NCBI GenBank assembly: GCA_028714875.1
Contig: JAQTLN010000029.1
Coordinates: 1 to 39,601, forward strand
Direction of reading: 5' to 3'
Source: Gallionellaceae bacterium
Lineage (GTDB): Bacteria > Pseudomonadota > Gammaproteobacteria > Burkholderiales > Thiobacillaceae
Length of the DNA stretch: 39,601 nt
Part shown: positions 1-8,258 of the stretch, in pieces
Layout: every line of letters begins with the position of its first letter
Numbering within the stretch: the first letter of the stretch is position 1
Program-made: the position numbers and the translations under genes
The notes under the pieces: generated by a model
The model's database searches: none
Told to the model about the DNA's origin: nothing
Seen by the model: the letters and a program-made list of their open reading frames with translations, nothing else

Positions 1-61
1 CGGTGCTGATCAGATGCGCAATGTCGATTTTCTCTGGCAGTGCCTTGCGCGTTCTCGCCAT
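1..61 (-). CDS. 5' end of an unidentified gene, cut by the window edge
   Basis: An ATG on the minus strand at position 61 opens a frame that stays open to the edge. It reads MARTRKALPEKIDIAHLIST. The composition looks like a real protein start, but twenty residues do not identify a family. No strong ribosome binding site is visible upstream. Called only because the frame is open to the edge; it may be chance. Confidence 0.3.
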   Translation of the reverse strand, partial: MARTRKALPEKIDIAHLIST

Positions 62-111
62 CGTGTCCGCGTTTCAAAGTCAGAATGCGCGAATTGTGAT
101 CCATAACGACA

Positions 112-212
112 TATCTGAACAGTATTGGGGCTAGGGGGGATTTCTGAGACGGCCGCACAGGCAAACGTCGCCAAATCCCCTTCCCCCTTTAAAAAAGGGG
201 GAGGCCACTGCC
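112..212. repeat. C/G-rich dispersed palindromic repeat, copy A
   Basis: The stretch holds a G-rich arm (GGGGCTAGGGGGGATTT), a spacer containing CAGGCAAACGT, and a C-rich arm followed by AAAAAAGGGGGAGG. The same arm and spacer modules recur at 31755-31920 and 33692-33860. Its left edge (112-127, TATCTGAACAGTATTG) is found inverted at 39493-39508 beside another copy. Such C-tract/G-tract elements are common dispersed repeats in betaproteobacterial genomes. No ORF is needed to explain it. Confidence 0.7.
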
Positions 213-285
213 GGGCGCTTTCCATCGCATCCCAGATTCGTAGCCCAGAGGTAGCGCGGCGGAATCCGGGGAATGCCACCGACAT

Positions 286-316
286 GTTCGTTGCGCGGCA
301 CGCGCCGCGAACGAAC
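286..316 (-). terminator. Hairpin just after cbbR, probable terminator
   Basis: GTTCGTTGCGCGGC at 286-299 pairs with GCCGCGAACGAAC at 304-316 around a four-base loop, with one bulged base. It starts eight bases beyond the cbbR stop codon on the minus strand. No clear U-tract follows, so it may need Rho or act as an mRNA 3' end stabiliser. Confidence 0.5.
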
Positions 317-323
317 GCGCCGC

Positions 324-1223
324 TTATCGCGCGAGGCCTTCCTGAACCAGAAAGTCCAGATACACGCTTGCCGTCAGGCCCAGCCGCTTGCCGGCGAGGT
401 GCGCCACGTTCCACATCCGCCGCAGGGGAAATTCCTCGACGTCCAGAACGACGATGCGCCCGGCTTCCAGTTCAAATTTGAGGCTGTAGAGGGGCAGTAC
501 CGACAAACCCAGGTCGGCCATGACCGCCTGCTTGATGGCTTCGCTGGAGCCGAGTTCCATGTAGGGCTGAAGCGCGAGCCCATGTTCCGCGAACACCTCC
601 TCGACGGCGGCGCGGGTGCCCGATCCGGCCTCCCGGATCAGCATGCGCTCCCGGGCAAAGCGCTCCAGCGGAATGCGGCTTTCCCGGGCCAGGGGATGGT
701 CGGGATGCGCGGCCGGCACCAGGATGTTCTCCATGAACGGCCGCACCGTCAGGCCCAGATGCTCGGGAATCTGGCCGATCACCACGAAGTCGTCGAGATT
801 GTTGCTCAGCCGCTCCGCGATGCGCGCCCGATTGGTCACCACGAGCTGCGGCTGGACCTCGGGATATTCGTGCACGAAACGCCCGAGAAAGTGGGGCATG
901 AAGTACTTCGCGGAAGTGACGACCGCGATCTTGAGCGGCCCCGCCACCTTGCCCTTCAGGTCCACCAGCGTGTCCGACAAGGCTTGCAGCCGGTTCATCA
1001 CATTCAGGGATGTCTGATAGACCTCCTCGCCCGCGCGCGTCAGCAGAAGCTTCTTGCCGGCCGTCTCGATCAACTGCAAACCCATGCTCTCTTCCAGGCG
1101 CTTCACCTGGATATGCACCGCCGGTTGCGTCAAGTGCATCTCCTCCGCCGCGCGGGTGTAGCTGCGGTGCCGGGCCACGGCCTCGAAGAGACGGAACTGT
1201 TGCAGGGTCCAGTGATTAGTCAT
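324..1223 (-). CDS. cbbR: LysR-family regulator of CO2 fixation genes, CbbR
   Basis: A 299-residue LysR-type regulator. The N-terminal winged helix-turn-helix (about residues 5-65) includes the classic segment [20 protein letters not shown]. The rest is a periplasmic-binding-like sensor domain (about 90-295), which in characterised CbbR proteins senses metabolites such as NADPH or RuBP. It is transcribed divergently from cbbL with 157 bases between start codons, the normal arrangement for the activator of a cbb operon. A perfect 7-bp-arm palindrome (1222-1237) overlaps its own start codon, which suggests negative autoregulation. Assignment rests on family plus position; the exact effector cannot be read from sequence. 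Confidence 0.93.
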   Translation of the reverse strand: MTNHWTLQQFRLFEAVARHRSYTRAAEEMHLTQPAVHIQVKRLEESMGLQLIETAGKKLLLTRAGEEVYQTSLNVMNRLQALSDTLVDLKGKVAGPLKIAVVTSAKYFMPHFLGRFVHEYPEVQPQLVVTNRARIAERLSNNLDDFVVIGQIPEHLGLTVRPFMENILVPAAHPDHPLARESRIPLERFARERMLIREAGSGTRAAVEEVFAEHGLALQPYMELGSSEAIKQAVMADLGLSVLPLYSLKFELEAGRIVVLDVEEFPLRRMWNVAHLAGKRLGLTASVYLDFLVQEGLAR

Positions 1224-1237
1224 TTACCGTGGTAAAT
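1222..1237. promoter_or_regulatory. Palindromic operator overlapping the cbbR start, probable CbbR site
   Basis: ATTTACC-GT-GGTAAAT is a perfect inverted repeat with 7-bp arms. It contains the T-N11-A core (TTTACCGTGGTAAA region) expected for LysR-type recognition sites and overlaps the cbbR start codon. A second dyad, TTCT-N6-AGAA at 1260-1273, lies about 30 bp further toward cbbL and could be the activation half-site. Binding is inferred from pattern and position only. Confidence 0.55.
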
Positions 1238-1380
1238 CCTATTCATTAGAAATACAAAGTTCTGTTTATAGAAACGAATCTCTACAGTCGCTCCCCAATG
1301 CGCTGCAAAAACCAATTGCGAATGCATGGGGCGGGTCAGACCGCCAACTTTCAAGACTGTCTCTCTACAAGGAGTCGAAT
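1238..1380 (+). promoter_or_regulatory. cbbL promoter and leader region
   Basis: This is the AT-rich gap between cbbR and cbbL. It holds the TTCTGTTTATAGAA dyad (1260-1273) and ends with a strong Shine-Dalgarno sequence AAGGAG at 1369-1374, seven bases before the cbbL ATG. I could not fix the -35 and -10 boxes with confidence. The promoter of the long cso operon must lie here, because no comparable gap occurs until after csoS4B. Confidence 0.6.
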
Positions 1381-2799
1381 ATGGCCAAAACCTATCAGGC
1401 GGGTGTGAAGGATTACCGCCACACCTACTGGGCACCGGAATACGTCCCGCTGGACTCGGACATCCTCGCCTGCTTCAAGATCACGCCACAACCCGGTGTC
1501 GATCGCGAGGAAGCCGCCGCCGCCGTGGCCGCCGAGTCGTCCACAGGCACCTGGACCACGGTGTGGACCGACCTGCTGACCGACATGGATTACTACAAGG
1601 GTCGCGCCTACTCCATCGAGGACGTGCCGGGCGATGATACTTGCTTCTACGCCTTCATCGCCTACCCGATCGACCTGTTCGAAGAGGGTTCCGTGGTGAA
1701 CGTGTTCACCTCGCTGGTGGGCAACGTGTTCGGCTTCAAGGCGGTGCGCGCCTTGCGTCTGGAAGACGTGCGCTTCCCGCTCGCCTATGTGAAGACCTGC
1801 AATGGACCGCCGCACGGCATCCAGGTCGAGCGCGACAAGATGAACAAGTACGGCCGTCCCCTGCTCGGCTGCACCATCAAGCCCAAGCTGGGCCTGTCCG
1901 CCAAGAACTACGGCCGCGCCGTTTACGAATGCCTGCGCGGTGGCCTCGACTTCACCAAGGACGACGAGAACGTCAACTCGCAGCCCTTCATGCGCTGGCG
2001 TGATCGCTTCCTGTTCGTTCAGGACGCCATCGAGACCGCCGAAGCCGAAACCGGCGAGCGCAAGGGCCACTACCTCAACGTGACCGCCCCGTCGCCCGAG
2101 GAAATGTACGAGCGCGCCGAGTTCGCCAAGGAAATCGGATCGCCCATCATCATGCATGACTTCCTCACCGGCGGTTTGACCGCCAACACGGGCCTGGCCC
2201 GCTGGTGTCGCAAGAACGGCATGCTGTTGCACATCCACCGCGCCATGCACGCCGTGCTCGACCGCAACCCGCACCACGGCATCCACTTCCGCGTGCTGAC
2301 CAAGGCCCTGCGCTTGTCCGGCGGCGACCACCTGCACTCCGGCACCGTCGTCGGCAAGCTGGAAGGCGACCGTGAAGCCACCCTGGGCTGGATCGACCTG
2401 ATGCGCGAGTCCTTCATCCCCGAGAACCGCTCACGCGGCATCTTCTTCGACCAGGACTGGGGCTCCATGCCCGGCGTCATGCCGGTCGCCTCCGGCGGCA
2501 TCCACGTCTGGCACATGCCGGCGCTGGTTTCCATCTTTGGTGACGACTCCGTGTTGCAGTTCGGTGGCGGCACGTTGGGCCACCCCTGGGGCAACGCCGC
2601 CGGCGCCGCCGCCAACCGCGTCGCGCTGGAAGCCTGTGTGGAAGCGCGCAACCGCGGCGTCGCCCTGGAAAAGGAAGGCAAGGCCATCCTCACCAAGGCC
2701 GCCGACAGCAGCCCGGAGTTGAAGATCGCCATGGAGACCTGGAAAGAGATCAAGTTCGAATTCGACACCGTCGACAAGCTCGACGTGCAGAACCGCTGA
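1381..2799 (+). CDS. cbbL: Form IA Rubisco large subunit
   Basis: The 472-residue large subunit of ribulose-1,5-bisphosphate carboxylase, which adds CO2 to RuBP to give two 3-phosphoglycerates. Visible active-site elements are the IKPKLGLS strand, the carbamylated lysine motif [15 protein letters not shown] with K193 and Mg ligands D195 and E196, and loop 6 [11 protein letters not shown] with K326. Length and motifs fit proteobacterial form IA. Position directly before csoS2 makes it the carboxysomal type. It heads the operon behind a strong AAGGAG site. A 10-bp hairpin separates it from cbbS. Confidence 0.98.
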   Translation: MAKTYQAGVKDYRHTYWAPEYVPLDSDILACFKITPQPGVDREEAAAAVAAESSTGTWTTVWTDLLTDMDYYKGRAYSIEDVPGDDTCFYAFIAYPIDLFEEGSVVNVFTSLVGNVFGFKAVRALRLEDVRFPLAYVKTCNGPPHGIQVERDKMNKYGRPLLGCTIKPKLGLSAKNYGRAVYECLRGGLDFTKDDENVNSQPFMRWRDRFLFVQDAIETAEAETGERKGHYLNVTAPSPEEMYERAEFAKEIGSPIIMHDFLTGGLTANTGLARWCRKNGMLLHIHRAMHAVLDRNPHHGIHFRVLTKALRLSGGDHLHSGTVVGKLEGDREATLGWIDLMRESFIPENRSRGIFFDQDWGSMPGVMPVASGGIHVWHMPALVSIFGDDSVLQFGGGTLGHPWGNAAGAAANRVALEACVEARNRGVALEKEGKAILTKAADSSPELKIAMETWKEIKFEFDTVDKLDVQNR

Positions 2800-2828
2800 A
2801 CCTCCCCTTCATTCCCTCTCCACGACTC

Positions 2829-2855
2829 GCCGCCCTTCTTTGAACGAAGGGCGGC
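2829..2855 (+). promoter_or_regulatory. Stable hairpin between cbbL and cbbS
   Basis: GCCGCCCTTC (2829-2838) pairs perfectly with GAAGGGCGGC (2846-2855) across a seven-base loop. It lies 29 bases downstream of the cbbL stop and 21 bases before the cbbS ATG. No U-tract follows, so it is more likely an mRNA stability or processing element, or a mild attenuator, than a terminator. Confidence 0.55.
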
Positions 2856-2876
2856 ATTGAAGAAAAGGAAACCATC

Positions 2877-3209
2877 ATGGCCGAAATGCAGGACTTCAAG
2901 TCCACCCCCAAATACGAAACCTTCTCCTATCTGCCGGAGTTCAACGCCGAGCGGACCCGCGCCCAGATCACCCACGTCGTCAACCAGGGCTGGAACCCCG
3001 CGATCGAGCATGTCGAGCCGCACCGCGCCAGCAAGTACTACTGGTACATGTGGAAGCTGCCCATGTTCGGCGAGCAATCGGTCGATCTCATCCTGGCCGA
3101 AATCGAGGCCTGCCATCGCGAGCACCCGAACAACCACGTTCGTCTGATCGGCTACGACAACTATGCCCAGAGCCAGGGCATGGCCTTCGTCGTGCACCGT
3201 GGTCGCTGA
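2877..3209 (+). CDS. cbbS: Form IA Rubisco small subunit
   Basis: The 110-residue small subunit, which caps the L8 core of form I Rubisco at both ends. The conserved N-terminal segment KYETFSYLP and the later [13 protein letters not shown] and [10 protein letters not shown] segments are typical of the proteobacterial family. The start is the ATG following GAAAAGGAAACCATC. The downstream ATG at residue 4 is too close to be preferred. It is cotranscribed with cbbL and followed after 71 bases by csoS2, with a GC-rich hairpin in that gap. Confidence 0.97.
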   Translation: MAEMQDFKSTPKYETFSYLPEFNAERTRAQITHVVNQGWNPAIEHVEPHRASKYYWYMWKLPMFGEQSVDLILAEIEACHREHPNNHVRLIGYDNYAQSQGMAFVVHRGR

Positions 3210-3229
3210 TCGACCGCAATCCGCAAAAT

Positions 3230-3249
3230 CCGCCGGCCTCGGTCGGCGG
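3230..3249 (+). promoter_or_regulatory. Hairpin between cbbS and csoS2
   Basis: CCGCCG (3230-3235) pairs with CGGCGG (3244-3249) around an eight-base loop, 20 bases after the cbbS stop. It could dampen read-through so that Rubisco mRNA exceeds the structural shell mRNA, or protect the cbbLS 3' end. There is no poly-U, so full termination is unlikely. Confidence 0.4.
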
Positions 3250-3280
3250 CTGTTGAATCATCGAGTTTGGGAGATCGGTT

Positions 3281-5791
3281 ATGTCTGACCCCTCGGCAAC
3301 ATCGGTACTGAGTGGCAAAGAGCTGGCACGGGAACGGCGTCGCGCCATATCGCAAAACGGTCGTAGCGCCATGGCGAAAAAAACCGGCGCCCCCGCCTCG
3401 GTCGCCAGGCCCGCGCCCGCCGCCACCACCATGGCGGCGCCGGTGACCTTGCCCGCGCCTGTCGCCACCTCCTCGGCCGGTGGCATCAGTAGTGGCCGGG
3501 AAGTTTCACGCTCACGACGCGCCATGATGGCGACGAGTGGCAAGAATGGCGTGGCTGGAAAATCCGCCCCCGCGCAGTCCGCTCGCGTTTCGACGGCCGC
3601 GCCGGCCCCCGCCATCACGGCGACCAGCGCGCCTGAAGCGGAAACCGTTGCCGAGACCTTGTTCGAGCCGGAAACCGCGCTTGAAAGCCTTTGTGACATC
3701 GTCGAGGGACAGCCCGCATCCGAATCTCCGAGCGGCGCCGAAATGTTGGCGCGCGACATCTGCCGGGCGCGCCGCCAGGCGCTGTCCTCGCAAGGCAAGC
3801 GCGCGATGCCTGTCAGGCCGGGCAGCGGTGTAGCCGCTTCCGCCCGCCGCAACGGCAACGGTAATGGCAACACCAATGGCCGTGATCTGGCGCAGCAGCG
3901 ACGCGTCGAACTCAGCCAGAACGGTCGCGGCAAGACCGGCGTCAGCCGCCCCAGCGGCCGTGTCCGTCCCGCCGCGCCGCCCAAGGTCGAGGTAGGCACC
4001 ACCCTGTCCGGCCAGTCCGTGACCGGCAACCAGGTGGAACGCAGCAACAAGGTGACCGGCAACGAACCCGGCACCTGCCGCGGCATCACCGGCACCGAAT
4101 ACATCGGCGGCGAACAGTTCGCGGCCTTTTGCGAAACCCGCCCGTCGCCCGCCGCCGCCAAGATCGGCATGAGCGCGACCAGTCGTGGCCAGTGGGTCTC
4201 GGGCACCGAAGTGGGCCGCTCGACCAAGGTGACCGGCGACGAACCGGGCAGCTGCCGGCCGGTCTCCGGCACCGAGTACCTGGGCAGCGAGCGCTTCAGC
4301 GAGTTCTGCGAGGGCAAGGGTTTGCTGGACAAACCGGAAAAGGTCGCCGTCGGCACCACCGCGCGTCGCGGCCTCGCCGTCACCGGTTTCGATGAAGCAC
4401 GCCTCGCGCGCGCCACCGGCGGCGAACCCGGCGCCAACCGCGCCATCACCGGTTCGCAATATAACGACGCCGGCGTGGCGCGCCTGACCATCAATGGCGC
4501 CAGCAAGGTCGCCTTGACCCATACCGTGGCCGGTCGTCCCGTGTCCGGCACGGAAGTGGGCCGTTCGGTGAAAGTGACCGGCGACGAAGCGGGCTCCTGC
4601 CGCGCCGTCTCCGGCACCGAATACCTGTCCAACGAGCAGTTCTCCTCGGTCTGCAATACTCGTCCGGAACCCACCCCCACCAAGGTCGGCGAGGATGCCA
4701 GCCGGGGCGGTCAGCGCATCACCGGCAATATGATGGACCGCGGCGAAAAAGTGACCGGCAACGAGCCCGGTACCAGCAAGCGCGTGACCGGTTCCCAGTA
4801 TGGCAAGACGGGCCAGGGCACTGGCGGCGCGGAAAAAACCGCCGGCATGCACACCCTCGCGGGCCGCGCATTGACCGGCAGCCGGTTGGGCCACAGCCCA
4901 AAATTGAGCGGTGACGAGCACGGTGGGTGCCAGCCTGTCACCGGGACCGAGTATTTCGGTAAGGAACAGTTCGTCGAGAACTGCGCCGGCACCCCGGAAC
5001 CCGCCGCCGCCAAGGTCGGCATCAGCCAGAGCAACCACGGTCTGCCGGTATCCGGCACCCTGCTGGGCCGCTCCGGCAACGTGACCGGAAATGAGCCGGG
5101 CAGCGCCCTGCCGATTAGCGGCACGCCTTACGCCGGGAAAGAACAGATCGTGGCCGGTCAGGCCGGCGCTCAAGCCAACGTGGTGGCGCAATCCGCCGCG
5201 CCGGCCAGTAAGCCGGCCCCCAGCCGCATCCCGCGCTATCTGGTCCCCGCCGGGCAGTCCATGCCTCGCCAGGAGTCGCTTGTGCAAGCCGAGGTGGCCA
5301 GCCCGAGGGACTTCAGCATCGTCTCGCCATCTCGCCAGGCCCAGGACGCGCGTGAGCGCATCACCGGCAACGCCTACGGCGCCGCCGGCCGCGTCACCGG
5401 CCCGATAAACATGGCCGCCGGCCTGGTTTCCGGCACGCCCGAGTTCCGTTATCGGGATGAGATGGGCGTCTCTCCGCTGGCGGCGCGGGAAGTGTCCGCG
5501 CCGGAAGCCGCCGCGCCATCGCGCTTCACCGGTGACGGCCGCGACAGTGGCATGCGCATCACCGGCGACGACTGGGCGCGCGGTGGCCATGTCACCGGCA
5601 CGGTGGGGCGCTGGGCGCAAGGCCGCAACCCGACCCAGCGCGGCGAAGCGCAGCAGCCGCGGTGGGCGCGCGACGCCAGGGCCAACAAGGATCGCGAGCG
5701 CCCTGAAGAACCGGTCGGGAAAGTCACCGGCAGCAGTGGTCAAACCGGAAAGGGCGCGCTCATCACCCTCTCTGGCGGCGCCAGGGGCTAA
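3281..5791 (+). CDS. csoS2: Carboxysome assembly scaffold CsoS2
   Basis: An 836-residue, largely disordered scaffold that links Rubisco to the alpha-carboxysome shell. Four N-terminal Rubisco-binding repeats are visible near residues 11, 70, 150 and 200 (SGKELARERRRAISQNG, SGREVSRSRRAMM, ARDICRARRQALSSQGK, GRDLAQQRRVELSQNG). About seven middle repeats follow from roughly residue 237 to 610, with VTGNEPGTC / TGTEY / FxxFC motifs and paired cysteines in most of them. Repeats 3, 5 and 7 lack some cysteines. The C-terminal part carries further ITG/VTG motifs and ends in LITLSGGARG, the typical shell-anchoring tail. An A6 run at 4833-4838 is a candidate frameshift site for a short isoform. Confidence 0.97.
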   Translation: MSDPSATSVLSGKELARERRRAISQNGRSAMAKKTGAPASVARPAPAATTMAAPVTLPAPVATSSAGGISSGREVSRSRRAMMATSGKNGVAGKSAPAQSARVSTAAPAPAITATSAPEAETVAETLFEPETALESLCDIVEGQPASESPSGAEMLARDICRARRQALSSQGKRAMPVRPGSGVAASARRNGNGNGNTNGRDLAQQRRVELSQNGRGKTGVSRPSGRVRPAAPPKVEVGTTLSGQSVTGNQVERSNKVTGNEPGTCRGITGTEYIGGEQFAAFCETRPSPAAAKIGMSATSRGQWVSGTEVGRSTKVTGDEPGSCRPVSGTEYLGSERFSEFCEGKGLLDKPEKVAVGTTARRGLAVTGFDEARLARATGGEPGANRAITGSQYNDAGVARLTINGASKVALTHTVAGRPVSGTEVGRSVKVTGDEAGSCRAVSGTEYLSNEQFSSVCNTRPEPTPTKVGEDASRGGQRITGNMMDRGEKVTGNEPGTSKRVTGSQYGKTGQGTGGAEKTAGMHTLAGRALTGSRLGHSPKLSGDEHGGCQPVTGTEYFGKEQFVENCAGTPEPAAAKVGISQSNHGLPVSGTLLGRSGNVTGNEPGSALPISGTPYAGKEQIVAGQAGAQANVVAQSAAPASKPAPSRIPRYLVPAGQSMPRQESLVQAEVASPRDFSIVSPSRQAQDARERITGNAYGAAGRVTGPINMAAGLVSGTPEFRYRDEMGVSPLAAREVSAPEAAAPSRFTGDGRDSGMRITGDDWARGGHVTGTVGRWAQGRNPTQRGEAQQPRWARDARANKDRERPEEPVGKVTGSSGQTGKGALITLSGGARG
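4832..4838 (+). other. Candidate frameshift site in csoS2 (short isoform CsoS2A)
   Basis: Zero-frame codons are GCG GAA AAA ACC, giving GAAAAAA. Slipping by -1 on the Lys codon (K519), or transcriptional addition of one A, leads to a TGA at 4912-4914 and a protein of about 544 residues that lacks the C-terminal domain. A GC-rich dyad (ACCGGC-A-GCCGGT, 4874-4886) lies downstream. Programmed -1 frameshifting in csoS2 is known from Halothiobacillus neapolitanus. This exact site here is my inference, and the heptamer is not a perfect X-XXY-YYZ. Confidence 0.4.
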
Positions 5792-5804
5792 AGGGAAATA
5801 AGCG

Positions 5805-7388
5805 ATGAACACCCGCAACGCCTACGCCCTTCGCGCCCGCGCCGCCAGTCATGGCGGCCGTCGGGCGGGGGTGAACGCCACCCCCCACGGTCTCGGCACG
5901 CCCAACGCCGCCCCGCCGGGACGGCCCACGCCGCGCCACGAACAGCCCGTGGCGCATCCGGCTTGCGACACCCTGCCCGAGCGCAACTGTCGCCATGCCC
6001 TCGCCGACCAGGCGAGCAATGCCCGCCTGGCGCGCTGCGAGGAATCGGTGAAAGGCCGCTTCGATGCCGTCATTCCGGCCTTGAAGACCCTGGCCAGCCT
6101 GCAATCCGGCCCGGATTTTCCCGAGCGCGCCCAGGCATTTGCCCAGGAACATCTCGGCAATCGTCTCCCCGATGTCCTCCTGGACGACGCCTGGGTGGCG
6201 GGTCTGGATCTCAAGGCCTTGTATGCCCACGGCATCTTCTCGGCGCTCAAGGCTTCGGTGATTCAGTTCGCCAAGGATCTGGAACGCCAGGTCGAATCGG
6301 TGCAGGACAGCGGCAACTTCATCCTCGACTGCGGTTTCCACGCGGTCGACATCAGCCCCTGCGCCGATGGCCGCCTCAAGGGATTGATGCGCTACATCCT
6401 GCGCCTGCCGCTGTCCTCCTTCGTGCGGCGCAAGGCCTACGCCGGCGCGCTGTTCGACGTGGAAACCGATGTCCGCCACTGGGTGTCCACCGAGTTGCGC
6501 CGCTTCCGCGAGGGCGTGCCGACCACGGCGGACGCCGGCACGCGCTACCTCAAGGTGGCGGTGTACCACTACAGCACGTCTTCCCCCTGCCAGCAGGGCT
6601 GCGCCGCGCACGGCAGCAACGACCACAAGGCAATCGAGGCCGCGCTGGAACGTCTGTTGCAATTCCGCCAGGCGATCGAGAACGCGTTCTGTTGCGGCGC
6701 CAGCACCGACATTCTCTTGATCGGCGTCGATACCGACAGCGATTCGATCCGGGTTCATATTCCGGACAGCCAGGGCGACCTCAGCCCGCACCGCTTCGTC
6801 GACAACGCGAAGTTGTATCAGGACAGCCTCGGCCTCGGCGCCGATGCCGCCCGCATGGCGGTATATGAAGCCATCCGCGCGGCCAGCGCCATCGGCGGCT
6901 GGGGTTCGGGGCAAGGCGAACCGCATGACGGCATGCGCCGGCTGATCGCCACCCTGCTGATCAACAACCTGTCGCAGATCGAATACGTCGCCGATCTGTA
7001 TGGCGGCCGCTACCCCGACATCGGCCATGCCGAGCGCTACATCAGCGTCGGTGACGGCTTCGAGGAAGTGCAGATGCGCAATGTGGCTTATTACGCCCAT
7101 CTGCACACCGTCGAGGAAGGCGCCGCCGATCTCGACGTGGGCATCAAGATTTTCACGGGCCTCAACATCAAGCACGGCCTGCCCGTTCCCATCGCGGTGA
7201 ACTACCGCTACGACGCCCGCGTCCCCGGCGCGCGGGAGCGGACCACGGAAAAAGCGCTGCGGGTGAATACGGCGATCGCCGCGCGCTACCCGGATCTCCA
7301 TGCGCGCGGCCTGCTGGCCTGCCACCTGAGCGTGCAGGACCTGCCCAGCGGCAGCCCGATCGAAGTCGTGGAAGGAGGCGTGTCATGA
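5805..7388 (+). CDS. csoSCA: Carboxysomal carbonic anhydrase CsoSCA (CsoS3)
   Basis: The 527-residue epsilon/beta-type carbonic anhydrase that dehydrates bicarbonate to CO2 inside the carboxysome. Zinc and catalytic residues are visible as C186-A-D188-G-R190, H255 (VYHYS) and C266 (GCAAHGSND). The spacings of 69 and 11 residues equal those of the H. neapolitanus enzyme (C173, H242, C253). The first 55 residues are basic and low-complexity, like the Rubisco-binding N-terminal peptide known in the family. It starts 13 bases after csoS2 behind AAGGGAA, and its TGA overlaps the csoS4A ATG, so translation is probably coupled. Confidence 0.97.
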   Translation: MNTRNAYALRARAASHGGRRAGVNATPHGLGTPNAAPPGRPTPRHEQPVAHPACDTLPERNCRHALADQASNARLARCEESVKGRFDAVIPALKTLASLQSGPDFPERAQAFAQEHLGNRLPDVLLDDAWVAGLDLKALYAHGIFSALKASVIQFAKDLERQVESVQDSGNFILDCGFHAVDISPCADGRLKGLMRYILRLPLSSFVRRKAYAGALFDVETDVRHWVSTELRRFREGVPTTADAGTRYLKVAVYHYSTSSPCQQGCAAHGSNDHKAIEAALERLLQFRQAIENAFCCGASTDILLIGVDTDSDSIRVHIPDSQGDLSPHRFVDNAKLYQDSLGLGADAARMAVYEAIRAASAIGGWGSGQGEPHDGMRRLIATLLINNLSQIEYVADLYGGRYPDIGHAERYISVGDGFEEVQMRNVAYYAHLHTVEEGAADLDVGIKIFTGLNIKHGLPVPIAVNYRYDARVPGARERTTEKALRVNTAIAARYPDLHARGLLACHLSVQDLPSGSPIEVVEGGVS

Positions 7389-7636
7389 AGATCATGCAAG
7401 TGGAAAAGACGCTGGTCTCCAGCAACCGTATCGCCGACCTCGGCCACCGGCCGCTGCTGGTGGTGCGCGAGAAGGTGGGCGGCGCGCGTCAGGTCGCGAT
7501 CGACGCGATCGGCTGCATCCCCGGCGACTGGGTGATCTGCGTCGGCTCCTCGGCGGCGCGCGAAGCCGCCGGCAGCAAGGAATTTCCGTCGGATCTGACC
7601 ATCGTCGGAATCATCGACCACTGGAAAGGTGACTGA
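7385..7636 (+). CDS. csoS4A: Carboxysome shell vertex protein CsoS4A
   Basis: The 83-residue pentameric vertex protein (BMV, CcmL/EutN family) that closes the twelve corners of the icosahedral shell. The family ending DLTIVGIIDHW and the central GCIPGDWVICVGSSAAREA are seen. The ATG overlaps the csoSCA stop (ATGA), and its own stop lies just before the csoS4B start, so the three genes appear translationally coupled. It is distinguished from CsoS4B by order and by the N-terminal MKIMQVEKTLVSSNR sequence. Confidence 0.96.
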   Translation: MKIMQVEKTLVSSNRIADLGHRPLLVVREKVGGARQVAIDAIGCIPGDWVICVGSSAAREAAGSKEFPSDLTIVGIIDHWKGD

Positions 7637-7637
7637 G

Positions 7638-7883
7638 GTGGAGATCATGCGGGTGCGCTCGGATCTGGTGGCGACCCGGCAAGTGCCGGGGCTGAAGAAC
7701 ATGTCCCTGCGCGTGCTGGTGGATGCGAAAGGGGCGTTGAGCGTGGCTTGCGATCCGGTGGGCGTGCCTCCCGGCAAGTGGGTCTTCACCGTGAGTGGCT
7801 CTGCCGCACGGATAGCGGCCGGCGATAGCAAGGTTCTTACCGACCTGACCATCGCCGGAATTATCGACCACTGGGAACCGTAG
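7638..7883 (+). CDS. csoS4B: Carboxysome shell vertex protein CsoS4B
   Basis: The second pentameric vertex protein, 81 residues from the GTG at 7638. I prefer this start over the in-frame GTG at 7629 because AAAGG lies about nine bases before it and the resulting start (MEIMRVRSDLVATR) matches the usual family N-terminus. The BMV core GVPPGKWVFTVSGSAAR and the ending DLTIAGIIDHW are present. It is about as similar to CsoS4A as family paralogues usually are. A gap with two T7 runs separates it from the csoS1 genes. Confidence 0.93.
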   Translation: MEIMRVRSDLVATRQVPGLKNMSLRVLVDAKGALSVACDPVGVPPGKWVFTVSGSAARIAAGDSKVLTDLTIAGIIDHWEP

Positions 7884-7892
7884 GCATTACCC

Positions 7893-7920
7893 AGGTTTTT
7901 TTCTGATTTTTTTCAAGGAG
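7893..7920 (+). promoter_or_regulatory. U-rich leader and Shine-Dalgarno of the first csoS1
   Basis: Two runs of seven T (7896-7902 and 7907-7913) precede AAGGAG (7915-7920), six bases before the csoS1 ATG. A similar T7 run precedes the second csoS1 (about 8228-8235). U-rich stretches just before a Shine-Dalgarno can act as S1 or standby binding sites that raise translation, which would suit the most abundant shell protein. No stem precedes the T runs, so they are not an obvious terminator. Confidence 0.45.
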
Positions 7921-7926
7921 TACGAA

Positions 7927-8223
7927 ATGGCTGAAGTATCTGGAGTAGCGCTGGGAATGATCGAAACCCGTGGCCTGGTGCCCGCCATCGAAGCGGCGGA
8001 CGCCATGACCAAGGCGGCGGAAGTGCGGCTGATCGGCCGCCAGTTCGTCGGCGGCGGTTATGTGACGGTGCTGGTGCGTGGCGAAACCGGCGCGGTGAAC
8101 GCGGCGGTTCGCGCCGGCGCCGATGCCTGCGAGCGTGTCGGTGACGGCCTGGTGGCCGCGCACATCATCGCCCGCGTGCACTCTGAAGTTGAGGGCATCC
8201 TGCCCAAGGCGCCCGGCGCCTGA
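7927..8223 (+). CDS. csoS1C: Major shell hexamer protein CsoS1, copy 1
   Basis: A 98-residue BMC-H protein that forms the hexagonal facets of the carboxysome. The whole protein is one BMC domain. The pore-lining loop FVGGGYV is at residues 40-46, and K29/R37-type basic residues sit near the pore. It is almost identical to the next gene, differing by only a few residues near the ends (SGVALG versus SGIALG; KAPGA versus KPGAL). The C/A/B letter follows gene order in H. neapolitanus and is provisional. Confidence 0.96.
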   Translation: MAEVSGVALGMIETRGLVPAIEAADAMTKAAEVRLIGRQFVGGGYVTVLVRGETGAVNAAVRAGADACERVGDGLVAAHIIARVHSEVEGILPKAPGA

Positions 8224-8258
8224 TCCTGTTTTTTTGATGACATCGCAAGGAGAACGAA

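Noticed and set aside
10-414. Minus-strand 134-codon frame across the left edge
   Set aside because: It overlaps cbbR in another frame, crosses the C/G repeat, and has arginine/alanine-rich shadow composition. Only the short start at position 61 in a different frame looked protein-like.
1351-2337. Long antisense frame opposite cbbL
   Set aside because: It is a shadow of the GC-rich codon pattern of cbbL, rich in H, V and G with no family motif. Similar long antisense frames run opposite cso2, csoSCA, cbbO and SulP.
7896-7913. T7 runs before csoS1 as a terminator
   Set aside because: No GC-rich stem precedes the T runs and the operon continues without a new promoter. A leader role is more likely.
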